From assembly GCA_022448995.1 (NCBI GenBank), contig JAKVCT010000020.1, positions 1 to 36,344 on the forward strand: DNA of 36,344 bases, given 5' to 3'. Below the pieces are notes generated by a model. The model ran no database searches and was not told where the DNA came from. It saw only the letters and a list, made by a program, of their open reading frames with translations. Below, in pieces: positions 25,887 through 35,150 of this stretch (positions are counted from its first letter, which is position 1; each line of letters opens with the position of its first letter). The position numbers were made by a program, and so were the translations under genes. The DNA is from Saprospiraceae bacterium (lineage in GTDB: Bacteria; Bacteroidota; Bacteroidia; Chitinophagales; Saprospiraceae).

Positions 25887-26477
25887 ATGATAATTATTGG
25901 AGATAAATTAATTGGAGATGGAGTGACTCGTAAGAGCTTTGTCTGTAATCTTGATGCCTGTAAGGGGGCTTGCTGTTGGGAAGGTGATTTTGGAGCACCT
26001 TTAGAGCAGGAGGAGATGGAGACCTTGGATAAGATTTATGATAAGGTAAAGCCTTTTTTGAGACCTGAGGGAATCAAAGCCATAGAAGAGCAAGGTACTT
26101 CTGTTTTTGTAGAGCAAGAGCGCATTCAAGCTACTACATTAGTTCCTCACAATGCAGCTTGTGCTTATCTGACTTATGAGGATAATGGCACTGCTAAATG
26201 TGGGATTGAAAAAGCTTATGAGGCAGGTGTAGTGGATTATCCTAAACCTATTTCTTGTCATCTTTATCCTATACGAGTGACCAAGTATCCTACACATGAG
26301 TTGCTGGAATACGATGAATGGGATATTTGTGCAGCAGCATGTACCAATGGCAAAAAACTTGATGTGCGTGTCTTTGAATTTTTAAAAGGTGCTTTGACTA
26401 GGGCTTATGGAGAGGAGTTTTATGAGCAACTAAAGCAAACAGTTATACATAGGGGAGGGGAATTACTGGATGAATAA
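25887..26477 (+). CDS. DUF3109 family cysteine-cluster protein
   Basis: The protein has 196 residues from ATG 25887. A TTG at 25860 would add nine residues not usual in the family, whose members begin MIIIGDKLI. Cysteines C20, C25, C29 and C30 (FVCNLDACKGACC) start a cluster. It is completed by C in AKCGIEKAYE, C in ISCHLYPIRV, and C...C in WDICAAAC. The pattern is like YkgJ-type zinc/iron-binding proteins, so a metal or iron-sulfur site is likely. The biological role is unknown. The gene is convergent with the STAS-like gene at 26583, and a 72-bp inverted-repeat element lies between them. Confidence 0.88.
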   Translation: MIIIGDKLIGDGVTRKSFVCNLDACKGACCWEGDFGAPLEQEEMETLDKIYDKVKPFLRPEGIKAIEEQGTSVFVEQERIQATTLVPHNAACAYLTYEDNGTAKCGIEKAYEAGVVDYPKPISCHLYPIRVTKYPTHELLEYDEWDICAAACTNGKKLDVRVFEFLKGALTRAYGEEFYEQLKQTVIHRGGELLDE

Positions 26478-26499
26478 GCTCTAGGCTTAAATTTCTAGT

Positions 26500-26571
26500 A
26501 GTTCGTTGATTTTTTAGTTTTATCTGGTTTAATCTTTTACTTATAAGGTGTTTGTGAGAAATCAACAAACT
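26500..26571. mobile_element. Family II-like inverted-repeat element (72 bp)
   Basis: agttcgttgatttt (26500-26513) is an inverted match, with a couple of mismatches, to gaaatcaacaaact (26558-26571). Its ends match the family II elements at 20589, 27058 and 36080, but the inside differs and has no 24-bp core. It sits in the 105-bp gap between two convergent genes, where its folded form could also act as a weak two-way terminator. Confidence 0.45.
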
Positions 26572-26582
26572 AAAGTACTCAT

Positions 26583-26972
26583 CTAAGTAGAATGCATTTG
26601 TTTTAGTAACCACTCGTGTGCTGTATCCTTATTGGTAAATAGTTGGTTGGGATAGACTGGTTTATTGAACTTAATAAATAGGTTGCCAATCATTCGAGTA
26701 ATAGCAGAGTTGGTATATATAGCATGTGCAGCACAAATAGTATCAACTACTTCTGAGGCTAAATATTCTCTTACTGGTTTCGATACGGACTTGACAGCTG
26801 TGATGTCTGACAAGAAGAAAAATTTTCCCTTACCTATATTCTGTTTTAAAACAAAGATATGATTCTTTACTTGCTCTAGACTATGATATTTCTTTAGCTT
26901 CCAGTTGGATACAATCAGTCGGTTAGGATAGAGTATATTATTTGTACAACTTGTTTCAAAATATTTTTCCAT
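26583..26972 (-). CDS. STAS/SpoIIAA-like domain protein
   Basis: From ATG 26972 the protein has 129 residues; an in-frame ATG at 27026 would add 18. The shorter form fits relatives better, because the first 18 residues (MKLFKNHLQFIITAITKA) look unrelated. FFFLSDITAVKSVSKPVREY, then TNSAITRMIGNLFIKFNKPV and LFTNKDTAHEWL, resembles small Bacteroidota proteins with a STAS/SEC14-like (DUF7793-type) fold: a strand carrying D, a helix, then a C-terminal FT...A..WL segment. The function of these proteins is not known. No partner gene is adjacent. Confidence 0.7.
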   Translation of the reverse strand: MEKYFETSCTNNILYPNRLIVSNWKLKKYHSLEQVKNHIFVLKQNIGKGKFFFLSDITAVKSVSKPVREYLASEVVDTICAAHAIYTNSAITRMIGNLFIKFNKPVYPNQLFTNKDTAHEWLLKQMHST

Positions 26973-27057
26973 TGCTTTTGTTATGGCCGTTATTATAAAT
27001 TGAAGATGATTTTTAAACAACTTCATTGGGATAATCTTACTTTGCTTGATTATTGAC

Positions 27058-27188
27058 AGTTCGTTGCTTTGTTAGCTTCGCTGAGCACTTCGTGGTTCTT
27101 ACTATTTGATAATTAGAATTTTTTGAAAATCAACCAATTTTGTACATCTTTTTCATTATCAATTAGTTGGTGGTCGATTGAGCAAACC
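27058..27188 (-). mobile_element. Family II inverted-repeat element (about 131 bp)
   Basis: This is the reverse complement of the element at 36080-36208 over about 110 bp. Shared blocks include AACTAATTGATAAT, AATTATCAA/GATTATCAA, AGTAAGAACCACG, AGTGCTC and CAACGAACT. The 24-bp core unit is present (about 27076-27099, cttcgctgagcacttcgtgg). The outer end at about 27188 is less certain than the one at 27058. The rest of the 462-bp gap holds a possible promoter at 27414-27449 and an AGCTGTCTCAAA motif near 27284. Confidence 0.6.
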
Positions 27189-27413
27189 ATTTAGAACAGA
27201 TCGCGTTGCCTTAATATAAGCAATATTATTGATTATCATAGTTCGTGAAGTTTTTGGAGACTCTAGTCTTTGTAGAAAACAGGAAGCTGTCTCAAACATA
27301 ACTCCTTATGCTTGGTATTGTACTAAATAAAAATAAAATCTCAAAGCAGTGTTTGCTTTGATCGGCAAGTGTTTATCTGTTATTTTACAATGAATTCTCA
27401 AACAACTTCAATA

Positions 27414-27449
27414 TTTGCTCTTATAGATAGATAGAATTCCGTAATTTTG
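27414..27449 (+). promoter_or_regulatory. Possible promoter of the membrane-protein gene at 27489
   Basis: TTTG (27414-27417) and TAATTTTG (27442-27449) match the Bacteroidota -33 and -7 boxes. The 24-bp spacer is slightly long. The start codon is 39 bp after the -7 box. Confidence 0.4.
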
Positions 27450-27488
27450 CTATTCATTGATCTTAAACTTACATATTGGTAGAATAAT

Positions 27489-28019
27489 ATGAGCATACCT
27501 ACTGAAAAATTACAAGTTGTTTCTTCCCGTTGGACATTTTTTTTAAAACTGGCTTTGCCAGTTTTTTGGACCTGCTTTTTTGGAACAGCAACTATTGCTA
27601 TTCTCTTTTTCATTTCTTTAGATGGAATCGCAGAGCCTTTCACGCCTTTATCTGCACGCTTGTTGGTGGCTTCTTTCTTTGTGGCTACCATGGGTTTATT
27701 TTATTTATTGTTTATGCGCAATAAATGGGTGGGCTTGACACCTTCTCATATCTATGTATCCAATTTTATGAAGAGTCGGAAATATACTTATGATAGTTTG
27801 GTTAAGATAGAAGAATCTAAAGCTTTTTTCTTTTTCAAGCGAGTGACCTTACATTTTCGTGAACCTACTTTTTTTGGAAAAACCATCTTTTTTATGTCCA
27901 ATTATTACTGGCATTATTTCCTCAATAAGCACCCTGAGGTATTGCAACAGATTTTGGATGCTACAGGTAGTTTGCCCAAGATTCCCGAGGAACTCAAAGA
28001 GGAAAAGAAGAAAAAATAA
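27489..28019 (+). CDS. Small membrane protein with a PH-like C-terminal part
   Basis: This 176-residue protein has two hydrophobic segments at about residues 18-42 and 55-76. A soluble part follows (about 80-160) with GLTPSHIYVSNFMKSRKYTYDSLVKIEESKAF and VTLHFREPTFFGKTIFFMS, which reads like a bacterial PH-like domain of the two-helix-plus-PH type. The C-terminus is very basic and acidic (EELKEEKKKK). No function can be assigned. It converges on the gene at 28025 with only 5 bp between stop codons, so the two transcripts must overlap at their ends. Confidence 0.72.
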   Translation: MSIPTEKLQVVSSRWTFFLKLALPVFWTCFFGTATIAILFFISLDGIAEPFTPLSARLLVASFFVATMGLFYLLFMRNKWVGLTPSHIYVSNFMKSRKYTYDSLVKIEESKAFFFFKRVTLHFREPTFFGKTIFFMSNYYWHYFLNKHPEVLQQILDATGSLPKIPEELKEEKKKK

Positions 28020-28024
28020 GTTAA

Positions 28025-29929
28025 CTATTCTTTGTATAGGAGGAAAATCTGCTCTCCTGCTTCATTGACCCAATAATAATTATCCTCTTTTTCTACCAAA
28101 ATCCAACTATTGCCTTCTAAGTCAATTCTGTGTTCATAAATATGAGCATACAACATGGGAAAAATAACTAGGCGATTTTGTGAGTTATTGTAAACCCAAG
28201 CTCCTTTCCAAACCCTATAATCTGAATCAAGTATGAAGAATGTGGAGGCTGAGTAAGTATTATCTTTATAAGAACGTATTGTCGGACTCACTCCTGTAGA
28301 ACTTGATCGGGACACATCAAAAAGTCCAAGATCGCTTCCCTTTTTGAATAAACAGATTAATGAATTAGTTTCTCGGAATACCAAAATACAAGCCTCATCC
28401 CAGTTCTTATTCTTCATTAAGTAGTTACCTGTAGAATCTATTATATGGAAGCCATTTTCATCTTCATACAAGAGGTATTTGTGATGTGCCTGTGCTCGGT
28501 GATTAGGTGGGACTTCGATCCTCAATGTTGGATTAGAAGGAGGATAAAAAATAATAGGGTTGTCTTGTACTTCTTTTTTATAGGGTTTCAGTTCAGAAGC
28601 TCTAAATAAATGAGTCTGTTTTAATTGTCGTTGTTCAATCTCCCTAGTCAGTTCAGATTCGCTAGGAGAATTGGTAGATAATGGATCATAGTTCTCAATT
28701 AACCAACCTTTCTGATAAACAGGCAATTCACCTCCAGTTAGTGCTAAATCAGTCTTAAAAACTTGCTTTTGGGTATCATATAACATCCACATACCCAAAC
28801 GTTTGAATGCTATTAGCCCACTACCCAAGCTCTCATAAGCATCAAACTCTATTTTTGACTTTTTTTCTGTCTGCAAGTTATATAAATAATAATATTTATC
28901 GGTTTGAATTATTGAATTTTGACTGTCTAAGAAATATATATATCTTGCTCCTTTTTCTTGAAGGTTGTGTATACTATCTTCTTCGATTTTCGCTAAGATC
29001 TTATTGTTATCTGTATTGGTCAACGCTAAATACTGTCCACCTGGATAAAATACTCTGTAATCCTTACAAGGAAGAATTTCTTTATCTGTTCGGACATTAT
29101 AAATTCCATCTTTACCGTATCTCTGAGATTGCACTTTAAGTAGATGTGTATATTCTACCTGTGGATGTTGAGCTCTATGGATACTTATGGTTGGGTTATA
29201 AAAGAGATTGACTTTATTTTTAGATAGAATTTCAGCAGAAAAATGGGGGAGTGTTTTAATAACTATTCCTTTATCGTTTATTATCTTATATCCCTTCTTT
29301 TTATTAGGATTTGGATAGATCCATTGTCGATTGCCTAAGTATTCAAAAGAACTGCTTGGACATTTAACAGTAAAGAGTAGACTATCATTTTGCATATCAA
29401 ATACAGCAGTTGTTCTACTAGAATCATTTTGAATCCAATAAAATCCATAATCAGTCAGTGTCAGATGGCTTTTTTCATCTTTATTACATCGTTTTAATAT
29501 GTTGAAATCTTCTGTATATATAGTAATTTCATTTGCCGCATTTCGCGCCATGATGTATTGATATTTCCCCAAATTAATGATTTTAACCTCTGTAGCAATA
29601 ATCAAGTGAAGTTTCTGATTGGTATACCAATAATAGGGTCGATTTTTTGGGCTTACTAAACCTATACTCGGTGGCTCAAATCTGTCTTCTTTTACACGAT
29701 ATAAATTATTGGCAATAGCTTGGAATTGTTGCTGAACATCCAAAGTGAGTAGATGCTTATGTTCTTGATTATAAATGAACTGTTGACCATGTTCACCATA
29801 TCCAGTATACAACACAGAATCTATTTGTAGGTGTAGTTGATCATCTTTAGGATTCTGAGCAATGCTCGTTTCCAAGTTGATTAATAAACAGCAGCAGATA
29901 GATAGGAATAGATTAGTAGAAATGTTCAT
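28025..29929 (-). CDS. Large secreted protein of unknown function, propeller-like repeats
   Basis: The protein has 634 residues from ATG 29929; an ATG at 29938 adds only three residues. MNISTNLFLSICCCLLINLE then TSIAQN is a signal peptide ending in AQ. The mature part is made of short repeated beta segments with Y/W-rich motifs such as YYLYNLQTEKKSKI, GMWMLYDTQKQVFKTDL, YLLYEDENGFHIIDSTGNYL, and the final NYYWVNEAGEQIFLLYKE. These resemble WG-type or propeller blades that carry a tag such as 'x-x-D-x-x-G/N'. I do not recognise a named family. It is not a lipoprotein and has no T9SS sorting domain, so it is probably periplasmic. Confidence 0.72.
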   Translation of the reverse strand: MNISTNLFLSICCCLLINLETSIAQNPKDDQLHLQIDSVLYTGYGEHGQQFIYNQEHKHLLTLDVQQQFQAIANNLYRVKEDRFEPPSIGLVSPKNRPYYWYTNQKLHLIIATEVKIINLGKYQYIMARNAANEITIYTEDFNILKRCNKDEKSHLTLTDYGFYWIQNDSSRTTAVFDMQNDSLLFTVKCPSSSFEYLGNRQWIYPNPNKKKGYKIINDKGIVIKTLPHFSAEILSKNKVNLFYNPTISIHRAQHPQVEYTHLLKVQSQRYGKDGIYNVRTDKEILPCKDYRVFYPGGQYLALTNTDNNKILAKIEEDSIHNLQEKGARYIYFLDSQNSIIQTDKYYYLYNLQTEKKSKIEFDAYESLGSGLIAFKRLGMWMLYDTQKQVFKTDLALTGGELPVYQKGWLIENYDPLSTNSPSESELTREIEQRQLKQTHLFRASELKPYKKEVQDNPIIFYPPSNPTLRIEVPPNHRAQAHHKYLLYEDENGFHIIDSTGNYLMKNKNWDEACILVFRETNSLICLFKKGSDLGLFDVSRSSSTGVSPTIRSYKDNTYSASTFFILDSDYRVWKGAWVYNNSQNRLVIFPMLYAHIYEHRIDLEGNSWILVEKEDNYYWVNEAGEQIFLLYKE

Positions 29930-30073
29930 GTTATACATTTTTAAGGATTCTAACTACAGTATAAGTTTTCTAAAATAAGATGCCACAAATACAGAAACAT
30001 TAGGAGTCCTGAAAGGATGACATATAAGTTAGCATTGTGATGTGAGCCCAATGCTTTCCAAAATACAGAAAAA

Positions 30074-30102
30074 AGCATGAAACTCACCTAGAGTTCCATG
30101 TT
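30074..30102 (-). terminator. Terminator of the alpha-2-macroglobulin gene
   Basis: Plus-strand catgaaactc (30076-30085) and gagttccatg (30091-30100) pair over 10 positions with one mismatch and a 5-base loop. On the minus strand the stem is followed by a cTTTTTT tract (30069-30074 region). It lies about 45 bp after the stop of the minus-strand gene at 30146. Confidence 0.7.
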
Positions 30103-30145
30103 TCGTAATGAGAATTATAAAGATTGTGAAAATGTATGTTTGTTC

Positions 30146-33100
30146 TTAATTAATCGTAATTGTACTTGGAGTATCCCAATTTCTAAACTCATTGGTATAA
30201 TACAAGAAGGCAGAAGAAGCAGGCGCTTCATAAGTACCTGGAATATCCGCTTTCAGATCGAACTCAACTGTACGAGTTTCAGATGGTTTCATTTGCTCAT
30301 AGTGCAAGACCACATAACCATTGAATAACTCATAGTAGTCGAATACTTTTTTGTCTTGCAACTCCTTCAATTGCCAGTGCTGAACACTCAATCCTGCTGG
30401 AATACCAATCATTGCCATAGTCATAGCCTGACCTTTGTTTGTGGTGTTAATCACCTTGCTACTCAAGCGAACGGTCTCACCCATTTGGGTAGTAGATTTA
30501 GCCAAATTTGTTTCCAGTTTCAATACACATTCAGGTGCATTATCTGGTTGGCTAGTGCTATAATTGACTTCAATATCATAAGGTAAAATATCCTCTGTGT
30601 CTTCGTATTTAACTTCAATCTTTTGCTTACCACTGCTTAGATATTGCTCAAAACCATGCAACTTAATCTCTTTTTGATCAGCTTTGTAGCTTAAATCTGA
30701 TACTTTTTTACCATTCACAAAAAGTGCTAAATTCCCATCAGTTGCCGCTTTCTTACCATCTTTGGCATAAGCCAATAAGGCTTTCAATGCTAATACAGTT
30801 CCTTGTGTAGAACCATAACCATAGTGTCCTTTCCCTTGTTGAATGAAACTAACTGCTTTGCGGATTTCTTGGTGATAACCTTTAGTTTTTAGCATGGCTA
30901 ATGTGGTTAATCCAGTAGTTTCGATCTTCAAAGAATGTCCTCTAGAGTTGACTACTGAACTAGTCAATCCATTGAAACTTCCATCCTCAGCTTGCAATTT
31001 TACAATCTCTTTGAGTAAAACTTCAGCATCAGTCTTACGATTTACTGCATACATAGCATTAGACATCAATGCCATCATATACGCATCCTCACTCTTGATT
31101 GCATCTTGATAAGATTTCTCTAATTCCTTGGTGATCTGACTTCCATAACCTGATTCACATAGAGCATAAACCAAATAAGCATCTGTTACTTCAGAAACTG
31201 CCCAATTATGTGATGCATATGAATTTTTATTCCAACCACCTTTGCCATCTCGACGACTCAACAACCATTTTGCAGTACGATTAATCATATCCTGATCTAC
31301 ATCATAAACCGCTTTCATATCCACAAACTGCATCAATCCATAAGCAGTCAAGGCTTCATGACCTGGATCATATCCCCACCAATGGAAACCACCACTTGGA
31401 GATTCATAACCAGTTAGACGCTTATATCCTGTTGCTAAATATTGTTTAGCACGATCTTCCAATTTCTTGTTGCTTGTGCCCGTCTCACGCATATAATCCA
31501 AGGCTAATAAGTTTGGATAGTTAGAGCTAGAAGTTTGCTCAAAACAACCACTAGGCATACGCATCATACTCTCCATACTCGACATAGCTTCGTCAACTAC
31601 GCTTGGATAAACCTTCACACGTGCAGTCATAGAACCTGCTACCAGGTGATCTATTTGTAATAAAAACTTAGCGTTTTTTTCTTGGCTTGCAAATACATGA
31701 TTCACAGGAAACCCTCTTGGACGAGAAGCTACTTCTGTTTGGAAAACATCGCGCATACCTTGCGCTTTGAATGCGATTTCTAAATCACCTGAAGCTACTT
31801 TGTTCAATACTTTGTACTTTAAGTATAAGGTTTTGCTAGCTTTTGCAGGGATACTTACCGTAGAACTTGCGCCATCTACAGCTTGTAAATGCTTAGGAAT
31901 TGTTAGTCTTAATTTTCCTGTTAAATCTCTATTTGTATTGTTGGTCAATGTCAATGGAATGTGTACCATATCGCCAGAAATTACTTCTGATGGGACTTTT
32001 GTAATCATTTCGAAAGGCATCTGTGTGAAATACTTGTAGCTATGTTGTGCAATTTTTCCGCTATTGCTAATCCCTTCAATACTTACTCTAAATTGAGTGA
32101 TGGCGTCTGAATTACAGAAACTCAATTGTGCAATTCCCAATTTGTTTGTTTTTACGCTAGGATTCCAGTAAATAGTCGTTCTAAAATCATTACGTATATC
32201 AATTCTTTGTCCTTGTTTATACTTTTTCTCAGGGAATTGACGTGCTCTATAGTATTGTACCGATGGGTCAACTGGTTTTTTAGCTAATTCACCAGCTTTT
32301 ACATCTTTATTGAATCCGCCAAAATCCATTTTCTTCTCGCCTAATACTACTTTATCTGCTTCATTTTTTAGAATAGGCTCATCTGTAGGAGCTTCTTCTA
32401 CTACTACTGGTTCAGCATCTGGCTTAGGCATTGGCATTGGATCTAGCTCAGGTTCAGGTTCTGGGATAGCACCATCAGCGAAATTCATAGGTTCATCCAT
32501 TTCAAAATCAACATCATCCACCTCCACATCAACTTCTCCAACTTCGTCAAACATTGGTGCAGGAACCGCTCTAAGAGCTCTGCCTTTTGGACGTAGAATT
32601 GGTCGTTGAGTATTTACACTAAAGTTAGCTTTGGTATTTTCTTGTTTGCCAACATAGAAGCCTTGCAAGTGAATTTTATTTCCAGACACATGAATATAAT
32701 TATCATTTTCTGAAACCATCAGAGTAAATTCTCCTTTAGAATTCGTTTTTACTACTTCAGACTTTGTTTTACTTGCTTTAACGGTTAATCCAACCGCAGG
32801 CTTACCTTTTTCATTAGTTAGAACACCCGAAACTTTACGTTTGCCATACAAGGTCATATACAAACCTTCTGTGAAATGAGAAACGGAGGTAATCTGTTTT
32901 GCTTTACCTGCACTAGATGCTTCTAGCTGAACAGTTTTATATAAATCAACATTATTTAGAATGAAATAACCATTTTGATCTGTAGTTGCTGTTTGTGTTC
33001 CATCAACAACTTTTACAGTGGCATCTGCTAGTTTTTTTCCTTGTAGATCTTGTACATAACCTGCAATTACTGCACGCTCATTAGGATAATTTCTAGATCG

Positions 33101-34774
33101 CAAATTTTCTGCTTGAACAGCTTTCCATGTAAATCGTCTCCAACCCTCAGTCATTAGTAAATAGTCTAATGCTTTTTTACGGTCAACTTCTGGTTTTAAA
33201 CGATTAGGATCAGTCTCATCATCAAAATAAAAGTTAGGTTCTTCAATTTTAGTATCCAAATCACCTTCTAATAATAATGATGCGAGAATCTGACCTTGCT
33301 TATCATCTGCAAAAGTCAATAATTTATCATCTACTACAGCAATAGAGAAATCACCTTCTACTGGATTATCATTTTCATCAGTTACCTTAATCGTCATATC
33401 TACTTTTTCTCTAGGTAGATACTTTTCTTTATCTGTTTTTACCTCAACTTTTAGATGTTTATGTTTATTAACAAAAACTAGGCGTTCTGCGCGAGCTATC
33501 TGCTTATTATCAAATAATGTAATTTGGGTAATTCCAATCGGGAAACCTTTGGTTGGAATACGAACAGAAGTGAAACCTTGAGTAGCTTGTATAGCTTCTG
33601 AATAATACATTTTACCACCTTGCTGAGCTACGATATATAGTTCCTCAGCAACAGGAGATAGAACATAAGCTTCTACATACTTATCAGTTTGTTTACCTAA
33701 GTTGATCGTGTAATTATTGGTGTAAGCCAAAGGTAATTTGATCGTATTTTTAGCATTGGAAGGCTTAGTGATTTTAGCTGTATATTGTTCTTTAGCCTGA
33801 GGTTTGAATGTGAAAGCTCCCATTCCTTGATGATAACTACCAAATTCTGCTACTTTGTTTCCTTTGCTATCCAAAATCTCACCTTCTACATCAGCAGGTT
33901 TTCCAAATTCATTGCTTGCTTTGAAAGCCACAGTTGAGTTTAAACCTGCAACCCACTCACCACCTTCAGGGAAGAATTGCATATCAATATCTCCCAATGT
34001 GATTGGAATACTTCTAGAAATAGATTCGGTCTGTCCTTTATATTTTAATAAGATGTTGACTAAACCATCATTAGAATTTAGTTGTTCTGGAAGTTCAAAA
34101 GCAACATAAGCACGACCACTTTCATTCGTTTTGCCTGTAGAGCGTCGTAGTTCTTTGCCCGCGACAGAAACCACAAAATTATAATCGTGATTAGCCAAAG
34201 CCTCTTTAGTCAAAGTGTTCAAATCTAAAATAGCTCTTACTTCATCCTTAGGTCCATAAGCCTTTTTCTCAAAGTTAAGCTGCATATTTAGGTTTGGTAA
34301 TACTGCTTTTTGTATCGTGATTTCGCGCTCAAAGAAAGTGTTTTCATTCTTTTGCCAGTTGGTATAGGCCTTTATTTTATAGATACCTCCATTTAGGTTT
34401 GCACCTAATTCAAATTCACCTGCCGCTTTTCCATTGCGAATAATTAGGCAATGTTTTTGCAAGACACTTCCTTTTGGATTTAGTAATTCTACATACGCAA
34501 TTCCACTTTTAGAACTTGGTTGCAATGATTGCGCATCACGAATATAAGCGGCAAACCAAACAGCTTCGCCTGGCTTGAAGAAAGTATTGTTTAAATGTAC
34601 ATGTACCTTATCGGGACTGTAGTGTTGTTGGAATTTATCTAGTTTTTCCTTTAATGATTTTAGAAAGGGATGATCCGAAAAAAGGTCAAATTGGTTGTAA
34701 TCTGCATAGCCTATTAGTGCGCTTCCAAACAGAAGAAGTAGGATAGAGGTAACTTTTGATTTTAGCTGTGACAT
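30146..34774 (-). CDS. Alpha-2-macroglobulin family protein with thioester
   Basis: The protein has 1,542 residues. The signal peptide covers about residues 1-25 (LLLLFGSALIGYA) and has no lipobox. An MG2-type domain spans about 55-150 (KVHVHLNNTFFKPGEAVWFA). MG domains continue to about 560 (KTDKEKYLPREKVDMTIKVTD). Two carboxypeptidase-regulatory-like beta domains lie at about 563-612 and 645-700 (GYVQDLQGKKLADATVKV; GVLTNEKGKPAVGLTVKAS). An acidic Pro/Glu/Met linker spans about 738-800. The A2M core domain is near 868 (TIYWNPSVKTNKLGIAQLSF). The thioester motif GCFEQ contains C1077 and Q1080, and a helical thioester-containing domain follows to about 1330. A C-terminal beta domain closes the protein. 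Bacterial relatives trap attacking proteases or guard the periplasm; the often linked PBP1C gene is absent here. Confidence 0.92.
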   Translation of the reverse strand: MSQLKSKVTSILLLLFGSALIGYADYNQFDLFSDHPFLKSLKEKLDKFQQHYSPDKVHVHLNNTFFKPGEAVWFAAYIRDAQSLQPSSKSGIAYVELLNPKGSVLQKHCLIIRNGKAAGEFELGANLNGGIYKIKAYTNWQKNENTFFEREITIQKAVLPNLNMQLNFEKKAYGPKDEVRAILDLNTLTKEALANHDYNFVVSVAGKELRRSTGKTNESGRAYVAFELPEQLNSNDGLVNILLKYKGQTESISRSIPITLGDIDMQFFPEGGEWVAGLNSTVAFKASNEFGKPADVEGEILDSKGNKVAEFGSYHQGMGAFTFKPQAKEQYTAKITKPSNAKNTIKLPLAYTNNYTINLGKQTDKYVEAYVLSPVAEELYIVAQQGGKMYYSEAIQATQGFTSVRIPTKGFPIGITQITLFDNKQIARAERLVFVNKHKHLKVEVKTDKEKYLPREKVDMTIKVTDENDNPVEGDFSIAVVDDKLLTFADDKQGQILASLLLEGDLDTKIEEPNFYFDDETDPNRLKPEVDRKKALDYLLMTEGWRRFTWKAVQAENLRSRNYPNERAVIAGYVQDLQGKKLADATVKVVDGTQTATTDQNGYFILNNVDLYKTVQLEASSAGKAKQITSVSHFTEGLYMTLYGKRKVSGVLTNEKGKPAVGLTVKASKTKSEVVKTNSKGEFTLMVSENDNYIHVSGNKIHLQGFYVGKQENTKANFSVNTQRPILRPKGRALRAVPAPMFDEVGEVDVEVDDVDFEMDEPMNFADGAIPEPEPELDPMPMPKPDAEPVVVEEAPTDEPILKNEADKVVLGEKKMDFGGFNKDVKAGELAKKPVDPSVQYYRARQFPEKKYKQGQRIDIRNDFRTTIYWNPSVKTNKLGIAQLSFCNSDAITQFRVSIEGISNSGKIAQHSYKYFTQMPFEMITKVPSEVISGDMVHIPLTLTNNTNRDLTGKLRLTIPKHLQAVDGASSTVSIPAKASKTLYLKYKVLNKVASGDLEIAFKAQGMRDVFQTEVASRPRGFPVNHVFASQEKNAKFLLQIDHLVAGSMTARVKVYPSVVDEAMSSMESMMRMPSGCFEQTSSSNYPNLLALDYMRETGTSNKKLEDRAKQYLATGYKRLTGYESPSGGFHWWGYDPGHEALTAYGLMQFVDMKAVYDVDQDMINRTAKWLLSRRDGKGGWNKNSYASHNWAVSEVTDAYLVYALCESGYGSQITKELEKSYQDAIKSEDAYMMALMSNAMYAVNRKTDAEVLLKEIVKLQAEDGSFNGLTSSVVNSRGHSLKIETTGLTTLAMLKTKGYHQEIRKAVSFIQQGKGHYGYGSTQGTVLALKALLAYAKDGKKAATDGNLALFVNGKKVSDLSYKADQKEIKLHGFEQYLSSGKQKIEVKYEDTEDILPYDIEVNYSTSQPDNAPECVLKLETNLAKSTTQMGETVRLSSKVINTTNKGQAMTMAMIGIPAGLSVQHWQLKELQDKKVFDYYELFNGYVVLHYEQMKPSETRTVEFDLKADIPGTYEAPASSAFLYYTNEFRNWDTPSTITIN

Positions 34775-35150
34775 ATGAGTATGGTGTCTTTTATTAGATA
34801 GTATGTCTAATCCTTTTTAGGAATGATGTGCTACATACTAAATGTGGGTCAGAAAAGTCAGTGAATAAAAAATATAAACTATTCGAATACTTATAAGTAG
34901 GTTTCAGAAAGTTAGATGCGAGGTGTTTTCATTTTGGTGCATTCTCTTGAGCTAATTGCACTTTTACATATTTGTTAACCTTAGGGAAAAGGCTGTTTCA
35001 AAAAAAAATATATCGAAATTAAACTTTATTTTGAAAATCTTCGTTAGAGCAAAATGAACAGTTAATACAAACCTTTCTAATTATGGTATATGTATACTTT
35101 ATTGTAGATTATTAAAACATATGCTATTTTTGTAAAAATTTAAATATATC
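34775..35150. other. 376-bp divergent gap, promoter near its right end
   Basis: This gap lies between the divergent A2M and Bax-inhibitor genes. Apart from the promoter at 35102-35132 it shows a GGCTGTTTCAAAA motif (34990-35003), related to motifs near 22039 and 27284, and a lone TAAGTAGG at 34894-34901 without a partner. No ORF, tRNA or hairpin is visible. Confidence 0.5.
35102..35132 (+). promoter_or_regulatory. Bacteroidota-type promoter of the Bax-inhibitor-like gene
   Basis: TTG (35102-35104), a 20-bp spacer and TATTTTTG (35125-35132) match the Bacteroidota sigma-ABfr pattern TTG-N-TAnnTTTG exactly. Transcription should start about 7 bp later (near 35139), which gives a short leader before ATG 35151. 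Confidence 0.65.

Noticed and set aside
32310-32609. 99-residue plus-strand frame rich in Ser/Gly/Thr
   Set aside because: It is the antisense image of the acidic Pro/Glu/Met linker of the alpha-2-macroglobulin gene.
34894-34901. TAAGTAGG as a family I end
   Set aside because: It is a single short match in AT-rich DNA without the following CACAATTA-like block or an opposite end.
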